Of a stretch of DNA of 38,573 bases, positions 22,363-33,300 are shown piece after piece. The translations under genes were made by a program, and so were the position numbers. This stretch comes from Zancudomyces culisetae (Eukaryota; Kickxellomycota; Harpellomycetes; Harpellales; Legeriomycetaceae), in NCBI GenBank assembly GCA_001969505.1, contig LSSK01000240.1, positions 30,015 to 68,587 of the forward strand, written 5' to 3'. Positions within the stretch are counted from its first letter, which is position 1. The number at the start of each line of letters is the position of its first letter. The notes beneath the pieces are model-generated. The model had not been told where the DNA came from and searched no databases. It saw only the letters and a list, made by a program, of their open reading frames with translations.

Positions 22363-24141
22363 ATGTACTTGAGAACAAATCTCGTGGATTCGAGGAAGGT
22401 GTACGAAAATAAGTATTACAACGCAGGGCTGCGTAAGATTGAGGAGAAAAATAAAAAGGAAGAAAAGAGACACAAAAAGGAGGAGGAGGAATACAGCGAA
22501 ATAGAAAGCAGCGATAGCGAGTCCTTGGACTATTTTGACAAACAGTTTGATTTCAACTACAAAAAGCCCTCGTTTGTTGGAGCTATATCGGGGTTATTTA
22601 AAAAGGATAAAAAGCCCCACCATAGCGAAAATAGGGGAAGCATCAGTAAAAACAAGAATGGTAGTATAATCAACTATGCTATCAGTGATAAAACATCTAT
22701 TAAGAGTAAAGGTATGTAGTCTAGTACCTGAAAGTTGAGGAACTCATATGTATATATATATGAAAATACTAATAGTACATTATGGTATATTAAAATTCAT
22801 ACAGATAAAATGATAACTACAACCACAACCACAGCCACAACTACAAAGACATTAATTTCTTATTCTTACTTTTTTACTTTCAATAGAAACACAACAGATA
22901 TCACTACTCAATTCGATGAGATACAAGGCTGAAAATGAATCGCTAGTAATTATTGATAATAAAAGCCTAAGGAGCAGAAATAATGGTGACGCGAGCAAGC
23001 CAGCAAAGGGCAATGATGAAAAGCAAGTTGATGCTTTTAGTAACAGTATTTACAGTATTGATAATAGTTCTAATACTAATAACAATCAGCAAATGGATAA
23101 TTACGATATTAGCAGTAAATCGACTGTAGCGTTTCCGTCGTTCAGAGAAGTGAAATACACTGATCTTACATCAAAGAGCATAAAAGACGTAAAAGGTAAA
23201 TATTGTGTATGTGTATATGTATACGTATACGTATACGTATATAATGAACGTTTTTTTATTTTTTGTTTTTTGTTTTTTTATTAATGTCTTTGAGTGAATT
23301 TTATTTAAATTCAGTAACGATAACAACACAAAAAATAATAAGACTATTGCTACTATGGATAGGTGCCGATGAGAAAATAAGATTTAGGAGTTATTCTAAT
23401 GAAATAAGAACTACTAATGGCAGAGAAAACATAAGCAATTACAGCGGTTTTGGTATAGTAAATGGTGCTGAAAACACGAATTATTTTCCAGATTTAATTT
23501 CATCATCGACTAGTGTAGTATCGAAAAGAGGTTATATGAACGGTAGTAACAACAGCAAAAGCTGCAACAATAGTAGTAGTAATAGTAACAATGGTAAATC
23601 AAGACTGTTGTATGGACGCTGCTATAACTATAATAATACAAGTAATAACAACTTTGAGGAAGGTTTTAGCCACCAAAGGCACAGCAGTAAGAGAACCGCC
23701 AGTTTATTTACAAATATCGAATCTAGATCTGACCACAAATATACATCTAAGCCTAAACCCAAGCCAAGCTCCAAGTCTATTAGTGAAGTAGTGTCGATGG
23801 TAAAGCCCAAGTTCACAAATGAACGTCATACCACCTGTTTAGAGCAAACTTCAGACTCTAAATCCAATTGTCACTCCAGATCTAAATCTAAATCCAAGTC
23901 CAAGTCCAAATCTAAATCTAAATCTAAAGCAAAAATCAAGACGAAATCAAGGAGGGATATACCAAGTGAGATGTCTTATTTTGATAGCACAACAACGATC
24001 AGCTCTACCACCAGCACTAAGCGCTCACTCGCCCATACAAAGGTTGTTGAAAATAAGGGACTTCTAGTTAGTACTGCTGACCTAATAGATAGTTTACCCC
24101 AAGTACCACCACACATCATTTACAACGACAAAGTTGTCTAA
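22363..24141 (+). CDS. Orphan three-exon protein, charged and low-complexity
   Basis: I do not recognise this gene. Exons 22363-22711, 22887-23195 and 23315-24141 join in phase (1/1) through GTATGT and GTAAAT donors and ATAG and TTCAG acceptors. The total is 494 codons plus stop, which supports a real spliced gene. The N-terminus (MYLRTNLVDSRKVYENKYYN) leads into a Lys/Glu coiled-coil-like stretch and an acidic SSDSESLDYF patch. A short conserved-looking segment follows (FVGAISGLFKKDKK). Exon 2 is Ser/Asn-rich. Exon 3 begins with a hydrophobic run (IIRLLLLWIGA), then turns Ser/Asn-rich and ends with Lys-Pro and Ser-Lys dipeptide repeats and a more ordered tail. It could be nuclear or cytoskeletal; no function can be assigned. 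It converges on BRCA2. Confidence 0.7.
23875..23934 (+). repeat. Coding hexamer array (Ser-Lys dipeptides)
   Basis: In-frame six-base units tctaaa / tccaag / tccaaa encode about nine Ser-Lys dipeptides in exon 3 of the orphan. The units vary synonymously (C/T and A/G at third positions), which suggests selection on, or tolerance of, the dipeptide. Confidence 0.85.
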
Positions 24142-24503
24142 TTTTTGCTTCATTTTTTGGTTTTTATGTCACTTTACTTCACTTTACTTTATTCTGTTAC
24201 GCAATACTTACGCTTTTATGCCTATAATTATATTATGATTTAATATCCTACTTTATTTTTATAATGTTTCTATTTTAATAATTAGTTGCCTGTTTTGTAT
24301 TACTATTCTAATAATAATCCAATAAATAGATACGTTAAGATCAATTTGCAAAGTTATTAATATCATTTAATTCTCGTTCATTATTATCATCTTTGTGACC
24401 ACAGAAATGGATAAAGATACAAAGAAAAAGCATTCAAAAAAAAAAAAGAAAACCGAGCAAGAACAAACAGAGAAAAAAAAGGGAAAGTGGGAGGAGGAGC
24501 AGT
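24142..24503. other. Convergent intergenic region, orphan and BRCA2
   Basis: AT-rich 3' UTR space between two convergent stop codons. Near 24169-24192 there is a short actttactt direct repeat, and AATAAA (plus) occurs near 24322. No gene is seen. Confidence 0.6.
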
Positions 24504-27500
24504 TCACTTTATACTCAAATCTGAATAATCTCTAAACAACCCGCAGTAAGTCTTGGAACCATTAGTATACTGTGGCTGTATACCATACAGAAAGATGTCG
24601 AAACACGAGATGATTGATGAGTTGCACACTAACGATTTATCAAATCCAGTACCAAAAGTATTTACTGGCAAGTACACAACCAGTCTTTGGCGATGTGCAT
24701 AGCTAACAGCACCATCATTTCCAGCAAAACCAGTGGTTGGTGGGATAATCGCCAGTGTCAGTATTATACATGGAACACCATCGCCACTCTCCTCACTAGC
24801 ACTGTCGTTAGTGCTGGATACAGAGCCAGTAGCCCGATCGGTATAATTAGACTTGTTGGTGCTGCTGGTAAACTTCGATGAATAGTTGTAGTTTCCAAAG
24901 GCCTTGTGCTCGAGCAAACCAACGACGTCTATATCCGATCTAATGCACGCCGAAGTCAGTTGGTCAATTGTTAGCAGGTTTCTGGGTGTAAATACAGAGG
25001 GATCAAAATGAGATTCCAGAACAGAACCAACTGGCATAAACATGATGGATTTGGAATTACAATTCAGTCTCAAAAATCTGGTATTGGTTGCATTCGGGTG
25101 GTGTGAAGGCGTTATTATCCCAATGATATTATATACAAGACCCTCAGTAATCACAGAGTAAATAGATTCGTCAACACAGTTCCAAACCGATAATACAATC
25201 CGCTTCTTTTTTTGAGTCTTCTTTGTTGAATATGCTGAAGATATTAATAGCTGAATATAGGGAGTAACTTTTCTAGCAGGATACTTTTCATCAACTTGAC
25301 CAAGAAACTCGGTGCGTTTGGATTCAATAAACGACTCCAACAACTGGCGCGGGCCACTGTTCATAATCTGACCAGAGCTGGATATATGATTTAAATATAA
25401 TTCCTCCGATTCTGTTAATGACAACATTGATGTTTTGTTGGATAGGGTATTTAGTAAGGATTGGTTATAATCAGACAAAAGCTTCTGGTAGTAGTTCGTC
25501 CTGGTCTGTAAATACTTAGCCTGAACCCTTAACTCTTCAGTTTCAGTTCTGGTAATTCTGCTTCCGCTGGCAGTGTTCTCCATAAAACGCACGGGATATT
25601 TCCGAACAACCACTACACGAGTTGCCATCCCGTAAGCTGGGCCACCGTCGGGTTTTATTGTATGGACACCATAGCTAAGCTTTGTTGAATTTACATTTGT
25701 TCTAACAAATCCCAATTTGGTATCCCAACGCGCCGTTCTAACACTGTTTGAGCTCATAGACAGACATGGAGAAATAGGTGATGTCGGACTGTCCAGCTGA
25801 AATGGCGAGATTCCATCGCCACGCGACTCAACACCAAGTCCGTCTCCAAAGGATGAGCCCAACAAGGTAGCGCCAATCACTACCATTTTGGTTCCCATTT
25901 TGAGCCTGCCACGGTCCAGTGCTCTAATCAAAACCGCATCAACTCTTGCGGCAATTGGATAATACCCATCACTCAACAGCACTGTGTTTTGGCTAACACG
26001 ATGCACCAAAACATACACACTAGCCAGCTTGGCACTTGAATCGCCCTCCATAATTCTACGAATCATGGGCCTTTTTCCCTCCTCGAATTCCCGAACATAC
26101 CGTTTTCGCATCTGTTCTCTAGCCGCTTCAACTGTCCAAAAATGCCTTTGAAGAGGAGAAAAGAACCGAGCCATACTTGCCAAGTAATAAACCGTCTGCT
26201 GCCACTGAAGCTCCACCCACCTCTCAAACTCCTTTTTATTACCCAACCCCTTGACCCTACCATCCTTTTCAAACTTGTTTATCAAATCCTGCTCGGCTTC
26301 TTTTATCCCAAAACATCCATCAAATCTGTACGCAGTAGCCCCTTCAAACGTCATTGTCCGTGCGTCTGCCGTGCATTCTATGGTTGTACCTCCTTCTATG
26401 TTATTACAATATTCCAAGAGTTCTCTCAGCGTTGTTTTCTTTAGTTCGGTCTTTTTAATGCTACTTACTTTTTCCAGCTGTGGTGGGTCTACGCGTGTCA
26501 TAGTGGGTGTTTTTATCGGGTACTTAAACAGTGGTCGTTTAAAACCAGTTGTCTTATTCGCAAATGGTGTGTTGAACAGCCCATTTGTTCTCTTTATTCC
26601 TGCTTTTGTGGGCTGCCCACCGCTGTCATTACTGGAGTGTGTTGGTACGTTGGGCGCACTTGTTGGTGTTTTAAACGGCACTTTAAATGGCGTATTAAAC
26701 TTTCCACCAAAGCTATGTCTGGTAGGTTTACTATTGGACACTCTAACTTGTGCTGACTGCTGTTGAATTTGTTGTTGTTGCTTCTGTTGCTGCTCTTGAT
26801 CTTTGACGCTTTGTGCTGGAGTTTCTGTACGTGCTACAGTTTGTGTCTTTTGACTGGTACTAAATATCTCTTTTACATTTTGTGTGCTTTTAACAGGCTT
26901 TTGCGGTGTTGTCAAATTGAACAACTTGTTTATACGCTCAATCGTTTCCGTTGATGGAGTCGTTTTTGAACCCCCTTCTACATTCCCTATCCTATTCCCT
27001 GACGCTGTGCTAAATCCCCCAATTCCCACAGTGTTCGTTGGTGTTACTGCTGACTTTGGAGTTGTCTTCTCGTTACCTTTGCCATTAACGGACTTTTTAA
27101 AGGGTGTTTTAAACTCAGTAGGTGTCCCTCGGCTGTTGTTTTTAGCCCTCTTTAGTATCGCCTCAAATATTTCATTGTCTCTTTCCAGCTTTCTCTTCAT
27201 TTCCAGCACCACTGGATCTTCTCCCTCATCCACCTCCTCTCGCACTGTCTCCTCTCGATTCTCTACAACCTCAGCATTGTTTCCTGCCATTTCTATGCCT
27301 TTCAACCCTACCATCTCTTCTAATAGTTTTATTCTTGTCTTGGTTTCTATATATCCCTTTCCAGTAGAATAATCAAAACTCTTCCCCTTTTTCATTTCCA
27401 TTTCTCGCTCTAATTCCCTTTGCTCAAATGCAAATATCTCGGAATCTTGATTCTCGAGCATCTTTTTGGGCGATTCCACCAAATTTTTCTTTTCAAAAAG

Positions 27501-28103
27501 CTTGCGAACTATGTTTTGTGTCACGCTCTGTTCACCCACTTCATGTGCACCAGTTTTCATGGCTTTTCCTTCCAGCTCCGTTTCCCTACCCAATACCTCA
27601 TCGCTCCCATCACCGTCATTCTGGGTGTCAGACATAATTTCTGTAGGTTCCTCTCTCAATTGATATTCACCTTCTGCCTTTTTTCCATTCTCGTTATTGT
27701 TTATACTGTTATCTATATCATGCCCTTCTTTCGATTTACTAGGACTTTCTCGATTTTCCTGCTCCCCTTCACCTTCCCCTTCACCTTCACCCTCTGCCTC
27801 GTATTTTTTGTATCCTGGTATCGGTGAGGAGCTTTGAATAGGTGTCTTGGAGCTTGATACTGCATTTTCTAACTCAGAGTTCAATTTTGCTATCTTTTTC
27901 CGCCCAATTCCTCGGTTTTCGTAGTCCAGTATATGATCAAGATTCTCTGATAAATATATCTCATCCCAAATCATATCCTCCATCTCCTCAAACTCCTTTT
28001 CGTTGATTTCTCCAGTATCTTCCAGGTTCGCTTGTGCTTGCTCCTTTACATTGTGTTGCTCTACGCCTCTCTCCTGTGCATTGTCAGTATTTTCGGTTTC
28101 CAT
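24504..28103 (-). CDS. BRCA2: BRCA2 orthologue (Brh2-like): one BRC repeat, F-x-x-P motif array, OB-fold DNA-binding domain
   Basis: BRCA2 loads RAD51 onto RPA-coated ssDNA. The 1,199-residue intronless product starts at the ATG at 28103. Its acidic N-terminus (EDMIWDEIYL, 42-51) has one Trp, possibly a partner-binding motif. One BRC repeat is clear: GFSTASG (363-369) pairs with LFN at 394-396 (human BRC4 FHTASG and LFDE). Flanking it are seven F-x-x-P motifs (331-334, 469-472, 473-476, 477-480, 510-513, 521-524, 526-529). The helical domain starts near 555 (FERWVELQWQQTVYYLASM). OB1 is unmistakable: LSDGYYPIAARVDAVL and GRLKMGTKMVVIGATLLGS. ARWDTKLGF and KYPVRFMENTASG lead into OB2, whose helical insert (about 855-940) is shorter than the human tower. 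OB3 follows. It is closer in size to Ustilago Brh2 than to vertebrate BRCA2. A Gln run lies at 437-449. Confidence 0.95.
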   Translation of the reverse strand: METENTDNAQERGVEQHNVKEQAQANLEDTGEINEKEFEEMEDMIWDEIYLSENLDHILDYENRGIGRKKIAKLNSELENAVSSSKTPIQSSSPIPGYKKYEAEGEGEGEGEGEQENRESPSKSKEGHDIDNSINNNENGKKAEGEYQLREEPTEIMSDTQNDGDGSDEVLGRETELEGKAMKTGAHEVGEQSVTQNIVRKLFEKKNLVESPKKMLENQDSEIFAFEQRELEREMEMKKGKSFDYSTGKGYIETKTRIKLLEEMVGLKGIEMAGNNAEVVENREETVREEVDEGEDPVVLEMKRKLERDNEIFEAILKRAKNNSRGTPTEFKTPFKKSVNGKGNEKTTPKSAVTPTNTVGIGGFSTASGNRIGNVEGGSKTTPSTETIERINKLFNLTTPQKPVKSTQNVKEIFSTSQKTQTVARTETPAQSVKDQEQQQKQQQQIQQQSAQVRVSNSKPTRHSFGGKFNTPFKVPFKTPTSAPNVPTHSSNDSGGQPTKAGIKRTNGLFNTPFANKTTGFKRPLFKYPIKTPTMTRVDPPQLEKVSSIKKTELKKTTLRELLEYCNNIEGGTTIECTADARTMTFEGATAYRFDGCFGIKEAEQDLINKFEKDGRVKGLGNKKEFERWVELQWQQTVYYLASMARFFSPLQRHFWTVEAAREQMRKRYVREFEEGKRPMIRRIMEGDSSAKLASVYVLVHRVSQNTVLLSDGYYPIAARVDAVLIRALDRGRLKMGTKMVVIGATLLGSSFGDGLGVESRGDGISPFQLDSPTSPISPCLSMSSNSVRTARWDTKLGFVRTNVNSTKLSYGVHTIKPDGGPAYGMATRVVVVRKYPVRFMENTASGSRITRTETEELRVQAKYLQTRTNYYQKLLSDYNQSLLNTLSNKTSMLSLTESEELYLNHISSSGQIMNSGPRQLLESFIESKRTEFLGQVDEKYPARKVTPYIQLLISSAYSTKKTQKKKRIVLSVWNCVDESIYSVITEGLVYNIIGIITPSHHPNATNTRFLRLNCNSKSIMFMPVGSVLESHFDPSVFTPRNLLTIDQLTSACIRSDIDVVGLLEHKAFGNYNYSSKFTSSTNKSNYTDRATGSVSSTNDSASEESGDGVPCIILTLAIIPPTTGFAGNDGAVSYAHRQRLVVYLPVNTFGTGFDKSLVCNSSIISCFDIFLYGIQPQYTNGSKTYCGLFRDYSDLSIK

Positions 28104-29129
28104 TTTTGTCTATTATTCTAATTTCTATAATTCTATCCCAAACATTTGTTAGTGGGATAAAATCCAATAAACATAAAAAAATGTTTTTTCTATTAACAAA
28201 GGGTTGATACTAACAGTCCCCTTCCTAAAAATAACAAGTTCTCAGCCTTCACTGTATGCTGATCCCCCACCCCCCTTTTTTTTTCTCTCTTGCGGTTCTA
28301 TTGTTTCCTTGGTTATGTGCCCAAGGGTCAGCCTTGTTTTATTTACAATGTTTGTTCTATTTTCTTAAAAAAGAAAGAAAAAAGAAAGAAAATAAAACTG
28401 AACTATTTATTGTTGTCAGCTAGAGAAACTAGCTAGTATAAAGTGTGAAAGTTTAACCTAAAGAAGAAATGGTATAGCGCGACTTTAACAGGATTGCATG
28501 TACGCATCACAACATTTGTTTACTATGTTGCATTCAATTTATTTATTTTTCCTTTTCCAAAATCCATCACATTTGCAAAAAAAAAAAAAATAATAATAAA
28601 AAAACAAAAAAAATCAATCCTCTTCGCCTTTCTTCTCAATATTGATTAATAATTCGCTGATTCCCGTTTGGAATTTCTTTTTTCCTTTTTTCTTTTTTCC
28701 TCATATATTTATTTTTGCATGATTTTGCCACTAGTCTTTTTCAATCAATCAAGGCAGTTCCTGTTTCCTACTCGTTACGTTTTATTCTATTGTAGTATAG
28801 GACTTGGGGGGAGGTTTATAAATTGATTTACGACCTAGACTGCCAAAAATAAAAGAATCACTACATTTGCATAGCATATCTATTCGCATTTATCCAAAGT
28901 CTTCTCTTCTGAAAAAATAAATAAATATCAGAACCATGACTTGATCTCATCCTACCCAACTCAACTCAACCCAACTCTTGTTTCTACCTGTATCAATAGG
29001 CCTTTTGGTGACATTTGTTTTTATCCAAGTGTAAAAAGAAAAGAAAAATGATAATGATAAATTACAAACACATAAACTGTATAAAAAAAAGAGAGAAAAA
29101 AAAACAGCCTAAAGCTTAATATTCTAATA
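28104..29129. other. Intergenic region BRCA2 promoter / ERV1 3' end
   Basis: About 1 kb between two minus-strand genes. It contains homopolymer A and T runs, a C-rich run near 28264-28275, an aaagaaag repeat near 28370-28390 and a short caact repeat near 28966-28976. No gene or RNA was found. Confidence 0.6.
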
Positions 29130-29966
29130 CTATTCATCATCAAAACCATCTTTCCATCGTCTAAGCGCACTGGCGCAATCAAATTCGGGCTTACCAAGTC
29201 GTCTATTGACACCATTATGGAGTTTACACATCCAGAGACTCAGGTCTCTATTATTTTTAACCTGAGGCTTTTCTTTACTAGGATCGTTTAGTTCAGCCAC
29301 CAAGTGCTGAGAACACGTGGAACACGGATAAAATTTTGCAAATAGGTTGATAAATGTTGTCATTTCCTTTTGCTGTTGAATTGTAGGTGCTTCTGGGTAG
29401 TATGCTGCCATCGTGTGTAAAAAGGTCCAGGAACTGCTGCCCAGTACAGTTGAGTCTGGAGGGGAATCAAAATATTCAATCGGAACAAAGCTAACCCCAC
29501 CACTACTTTGTGGCTGCACCAGAGTTGGGTTGGAAGGTTTGTTATTCATCTCCTCTGCATATTTTTTAGAATTGTACCGTGCGATAGTCAAAAACCCTAC
29601 GATCGACGAGATAAATGAAGGAGTATCCTTGCCACTCCCAAACTTGCCACTGCTACTGTTACTGTTACTGTTACTACCGCTCTTATTGCTATCTCCGTCC
29701 ACTGTCATTTGTGCTACTGTAGCAGCGGAAGTAATTGCTGTAGCCGCGGTCGAAAACCTTTTCACCTTTGTTGGGGTTTTAGTTTCAGAATCATGCTTTT
29801 TCTCATTTGTCCAAAATTTAAAATCATCACAAACTCTACAGGGTTTCTTTTTCGTGCCCGGTATACTTGAACTTTTTGGATTGGGATCGTTTTCTACACT
29901 CGATGCACCGCTTTTTTCGCTGTGAGTTGCGGGTATTTTTGGAATATCATTAAAGAATTTATCCAT
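29130..29966 (-). CDS. ERV1: ERV1/ALR FAD-linked sulfhydryl oxidase, mitochondrial intermembrane space
   Basis: Erv1 reoxidises Mia40 in the intermembrane-space disulfide relay and passes electrons to cytochrome c. The 278-residue product keeps every key element. The N-terminal shuttle cysteines lie in KKPCRVCDDFKFW (C43, C46; human ALR RPCRACVDFKTW). The FAD core has SSSWTFLHTMAAYYP (178-191), the active-site pair YPCSTC (C215, C218) and the structural pair C247-x16-C264 around LHNGVNRRLGKPEFDC. The C-terminus WKDGFDDE is typical. It is longer than yeast Erv1 (189 aa) because the linker between shuttle and core is about 100 residues longer and rich in Ser, Asn, Ala and Thr. Intronless. Its start lies 387 bp downstream of the importin-11 stop. 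Confidence 0.96.
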   Translation of the reverse strand: MDKFFNDIPKIPATHSEKSGASSVENDPNPKSSSIPGTKKKPCRVCDDFKFWTNEKKHDSETKTPTKVKRFSTAATAITSAATVAQMTVDGDSNKSGSNSNSNSSSGKFGSGKDTPSFISSIVGFLTIARYNSKKYAEEMNNKPSNPTLVQPQSSGGVSFVPIEYFDSPPDSTVLGSSSWTFLHTMAAYYPEAPTIQQQKEMTTFINLFAKFYPCSTCSQHLVAELNDPSKEKPQVKNNRDLSLWMCKLHNGVNRRLGKPEFDCASALRRWKDGFDDE

Positions 29967-30353
29967 TTTATATAAATCTATACTTTATATACAACCCTAA
30001 GTACCAGAAATATAACCAAAAATGGGTGAGGGTGCTTTTGCTTTATTTCATGCTGTAGTTGATGTGTTTGTAAGTTTATAGGATCAAACTATTTAGCTTA
30101 TTTCTATATTGTTCTAAACACTAAAAAAAAATGAATTGTGGGCGTGAATTAGTCTTATTTTTGTAAATTAAATATTATGTTTTCCAAATATTGATTTTAT
30201 TTGATTACAAATCAGAGGCTGATAAAAAATATTTTAATCTTGTTGAATGTTTAGCTGTTTCATTTGTTTCTTTTTTTAAAAAAAAGGCAATTCAGTTGAT
30301 ATGAAATGGATTAAAGCGAGAACAAAAAGGAAAAAAAAGAGCAAATGAGCTCT
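29967..30353. other. Short intergenic region importin-11 / ERV1
   Basis: It should hold the importin-11 3' UTR and the ERV1 promoter, both on the minus strand. AT-rich, with a poly-A run near 30123 and no other feature seen. Confidence 0.6.
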
Positions 30354-33300
30354 TCAAGACTGTAACATTTCAGCAAATTCATCGGCGAATTCAGCTGATT
30401 CCATTTCTGTTGCCAAGAAATCAAGGAAATTTCTGGAAAGCTTGGTTTGGCTATAACCAGGATCCAGTTCGTTTCCTTTTCCACTTGCATTTCCTCTAAA
30501 CTGGGCCAAGTCCAAATGCATTAACCTGGAGTGTAGAAACAGCTTCCATGGATAGTTCAGCACCAGGTCCGATTTCAAGGCCACCAGCCGCCTGTGAAGG
30601 TGTGGAAGTTCGTAGCTGGGAGAATCTTCACTGCTAATCGCCGAAATAATCTCTTCTTCGCTATTAAAAGCTAGGGTAGGCAGCCACACATCATTGACCA
30701 GTTGGGTATAGGTAACGGCGTGGTTATTGGGAGATGCAACGCTGTTACTGCCATAGCCAAGTCCGGCCAATATAGCAGTGGCAAAGGCCAGCAACAGCTG
30801 GAATCTCGTGTTATTGGGGTTATACTCGACGCTTTCGTATCTCTGATACCCTACAACCAGAATATCCATAAGGTCTATGCCTGTGGATACAAGATGGTTT
30901 ATAATATTGGAGATAATGGGTTCAAAAGTAGATCCCAGAGATCCAAAGCTAAATGGCAAAACCAGCAGCCGAGAAATGAATAATGCGACATAGCTTTTGC
31001 TGTAGTCCGAAGATAAAAGAGATGGCTTAGTAATGGATTCAATAAAGCCTGAAGAGTCAAGGCAGTCTAGTAACAATTGAGTTTGGGCAATTTCAGAGTT
31101 CTTCAGAAAAAGGTAATCAATAATTTCGGTAATGGGCTCCAAGACTGCACTTGAATAAGTATCGGAATCGAGTAGCATGGTAAGCACCGAAATCAGCTTG
31201 TTCATGTAGATGTTATCAGGTCCCGGAATTGTTGAAGCTATACCTAACAATATGTATGAGCTAACTAGATCAAAGTAATCGTCAAAGTACTCGGTTGATC
31301 CACAGTGCTCAAACATCTCGCATAAAGAGATAAACAAATCCAGCAAGATAGAGGCCGGGTGGTTATTGCCCACCATCAACGGTAGAGTGGTATCAGACAA
31401 AGAATGAAGCGTATACCTCCACAGAATTGTGCCGTCTTCTAATACGTGAAGTGAATTCTCAATGGAATATCTGATCAGCGGTACTATGAATTCCAAAAAG
31501 TTTTCAATATAAAATATGGGCTGGTCCGGCTGCTCGTTTTGTTGAGATTGGGAATATCCAAGTACCGAAACTAAAGTGCAGACCATTTCAATTACTGTTC
31601 CCATGAATATTGGGTCACTATCACTAGCAGCTTTAGATGTATACATTTGCACTGCGTCCCGTACATGACAGAATATATCGTGAACATAAGGCATAATTTT
31701 GGATTCTAACCGTTGAACCAAAATCAACAGGCATTTGAAGACACGAGTTTTAGAGTCAGAAAGTTCTGGGCGAATAAGAAGTTCGGCTAGCGAGATGACT
31801 GACTGTTCTAAATATTGCATAAATTCGGATTCTTTAAACTCCCAATCATCCACCAGTTCGTGCAGACTCATTACTGCTGACAACCTAACCACCAAGCTGG
31901 ATTCGACCGAGTATGAAAGAAATTGACCCACCAACACTCGGAATACTGTATTTCTATTTTCCTCGCTCATCTTGCCATTGATAAACGCACTAAAGTTTCC
32001 AATTATCTTGGCTACCCGCATCCTCACAATGAACTCCTGTTGGTGGTGTTCATCCCCCGACACTGAGTTTCCGACACTGATTATTAGATTTAGGAACCAT
32101 TGTTCAAAGCTCTCTTCTTTGCTAATCACGCTCGAACATAGGCCTACTGCATTTATAAGCGCCTCTTTGACTCCAACCGAATATCCTGCTGTTTCCATTG
32201 TTGTCAGTGTGGTTATAAATGGCTCTAACACCGCCTGACTGTAACTTCTGGCCAGTTCACTAAACAGTTTTTCGGCGCATTTTCTAATATCTCCCTCCCA
32301 ATATTGGATATTTTCTGCCAACAACCACTCTTCTACATCTTCAACCATCTCCACAATTTGTTCCTGTTCATAAACCATATATTTGGTTATCAGCGCCTCT
32401 GCCATCTTGCCAACCTGCTCACTTGTCATAAGCTGACTATCCATTATTGCTCTACTCTCAGCCGCGCCAGTATTACCATCTTCTGCTAAATCTGGTTGGT
32501 ATTTTACGTTTGTCAGTATTCTGTTATACAAAAGCAACCCTTGTGCTACAACTATATGATTTCCTCCCACCCTTCCTGCTTCAATCACACTTCCATACCA
32601 CTTTAGTACCTCCACGCTCCCTGGTATCATCAAAAATGTTTCTCCTTCATGCTTGCTCAGCTCTAAATATAGCTTGCCACTTCCTTTAATCACCTTTTCT
32701 ATCACCTCTCTCACGTCGCCTGTTTCTATTCCCAACTCCATTCCCATCCCCATGTATATTCCATATAATTCTATCATATTTTGTCCAATATTTTGGTATA
32801 TCTCTATCGCATCCGCACTTGTCTCTGGTCTATCAAATTCATTGCCTATTATTCTTCTTAATATCTTTATTTCCATTCGCAAGATCTTGAGCTCCTCTAC
32901 AATGTTTTGATTCACATCTATGCTCGCCCGTATCCCGCTAATGCTCTCCATATACCAAACTTTTATCTGTCCAATAGCATTCCCACTAAATTTTTTAAAA
33001 GCATTTCGCTCGACACTCATTGCTCTTCTGCTATTTAATTTAACGCTACTATGCAACACCAATAATGCATTCCGATATTTAAATAGCGCCTCTCGTGTTC
33101 GACCATTGGCATTAGCCTGGATCCTTTGATATTCAACTGCTTGTACCATTTCATCCAGCACATTGGGTCTAATTTATTAACATCAAAACTATTACTTTCT
33201 ACCACTCTGACCATGGCTAATTTTAGCAGTAATACACCGCGTATTTACCTCTCTATAGGGAAATCCCATCTAGCTATCTTTGAAACGGCAATGTTATAAT

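Noticed and set aside
26251-27372. Long plus-strand frames antisense to BRCA2
   Set aside because: They mirror the BRCA2 coding strand and have no independent similarity; BRCA2 on the other strand is certain.
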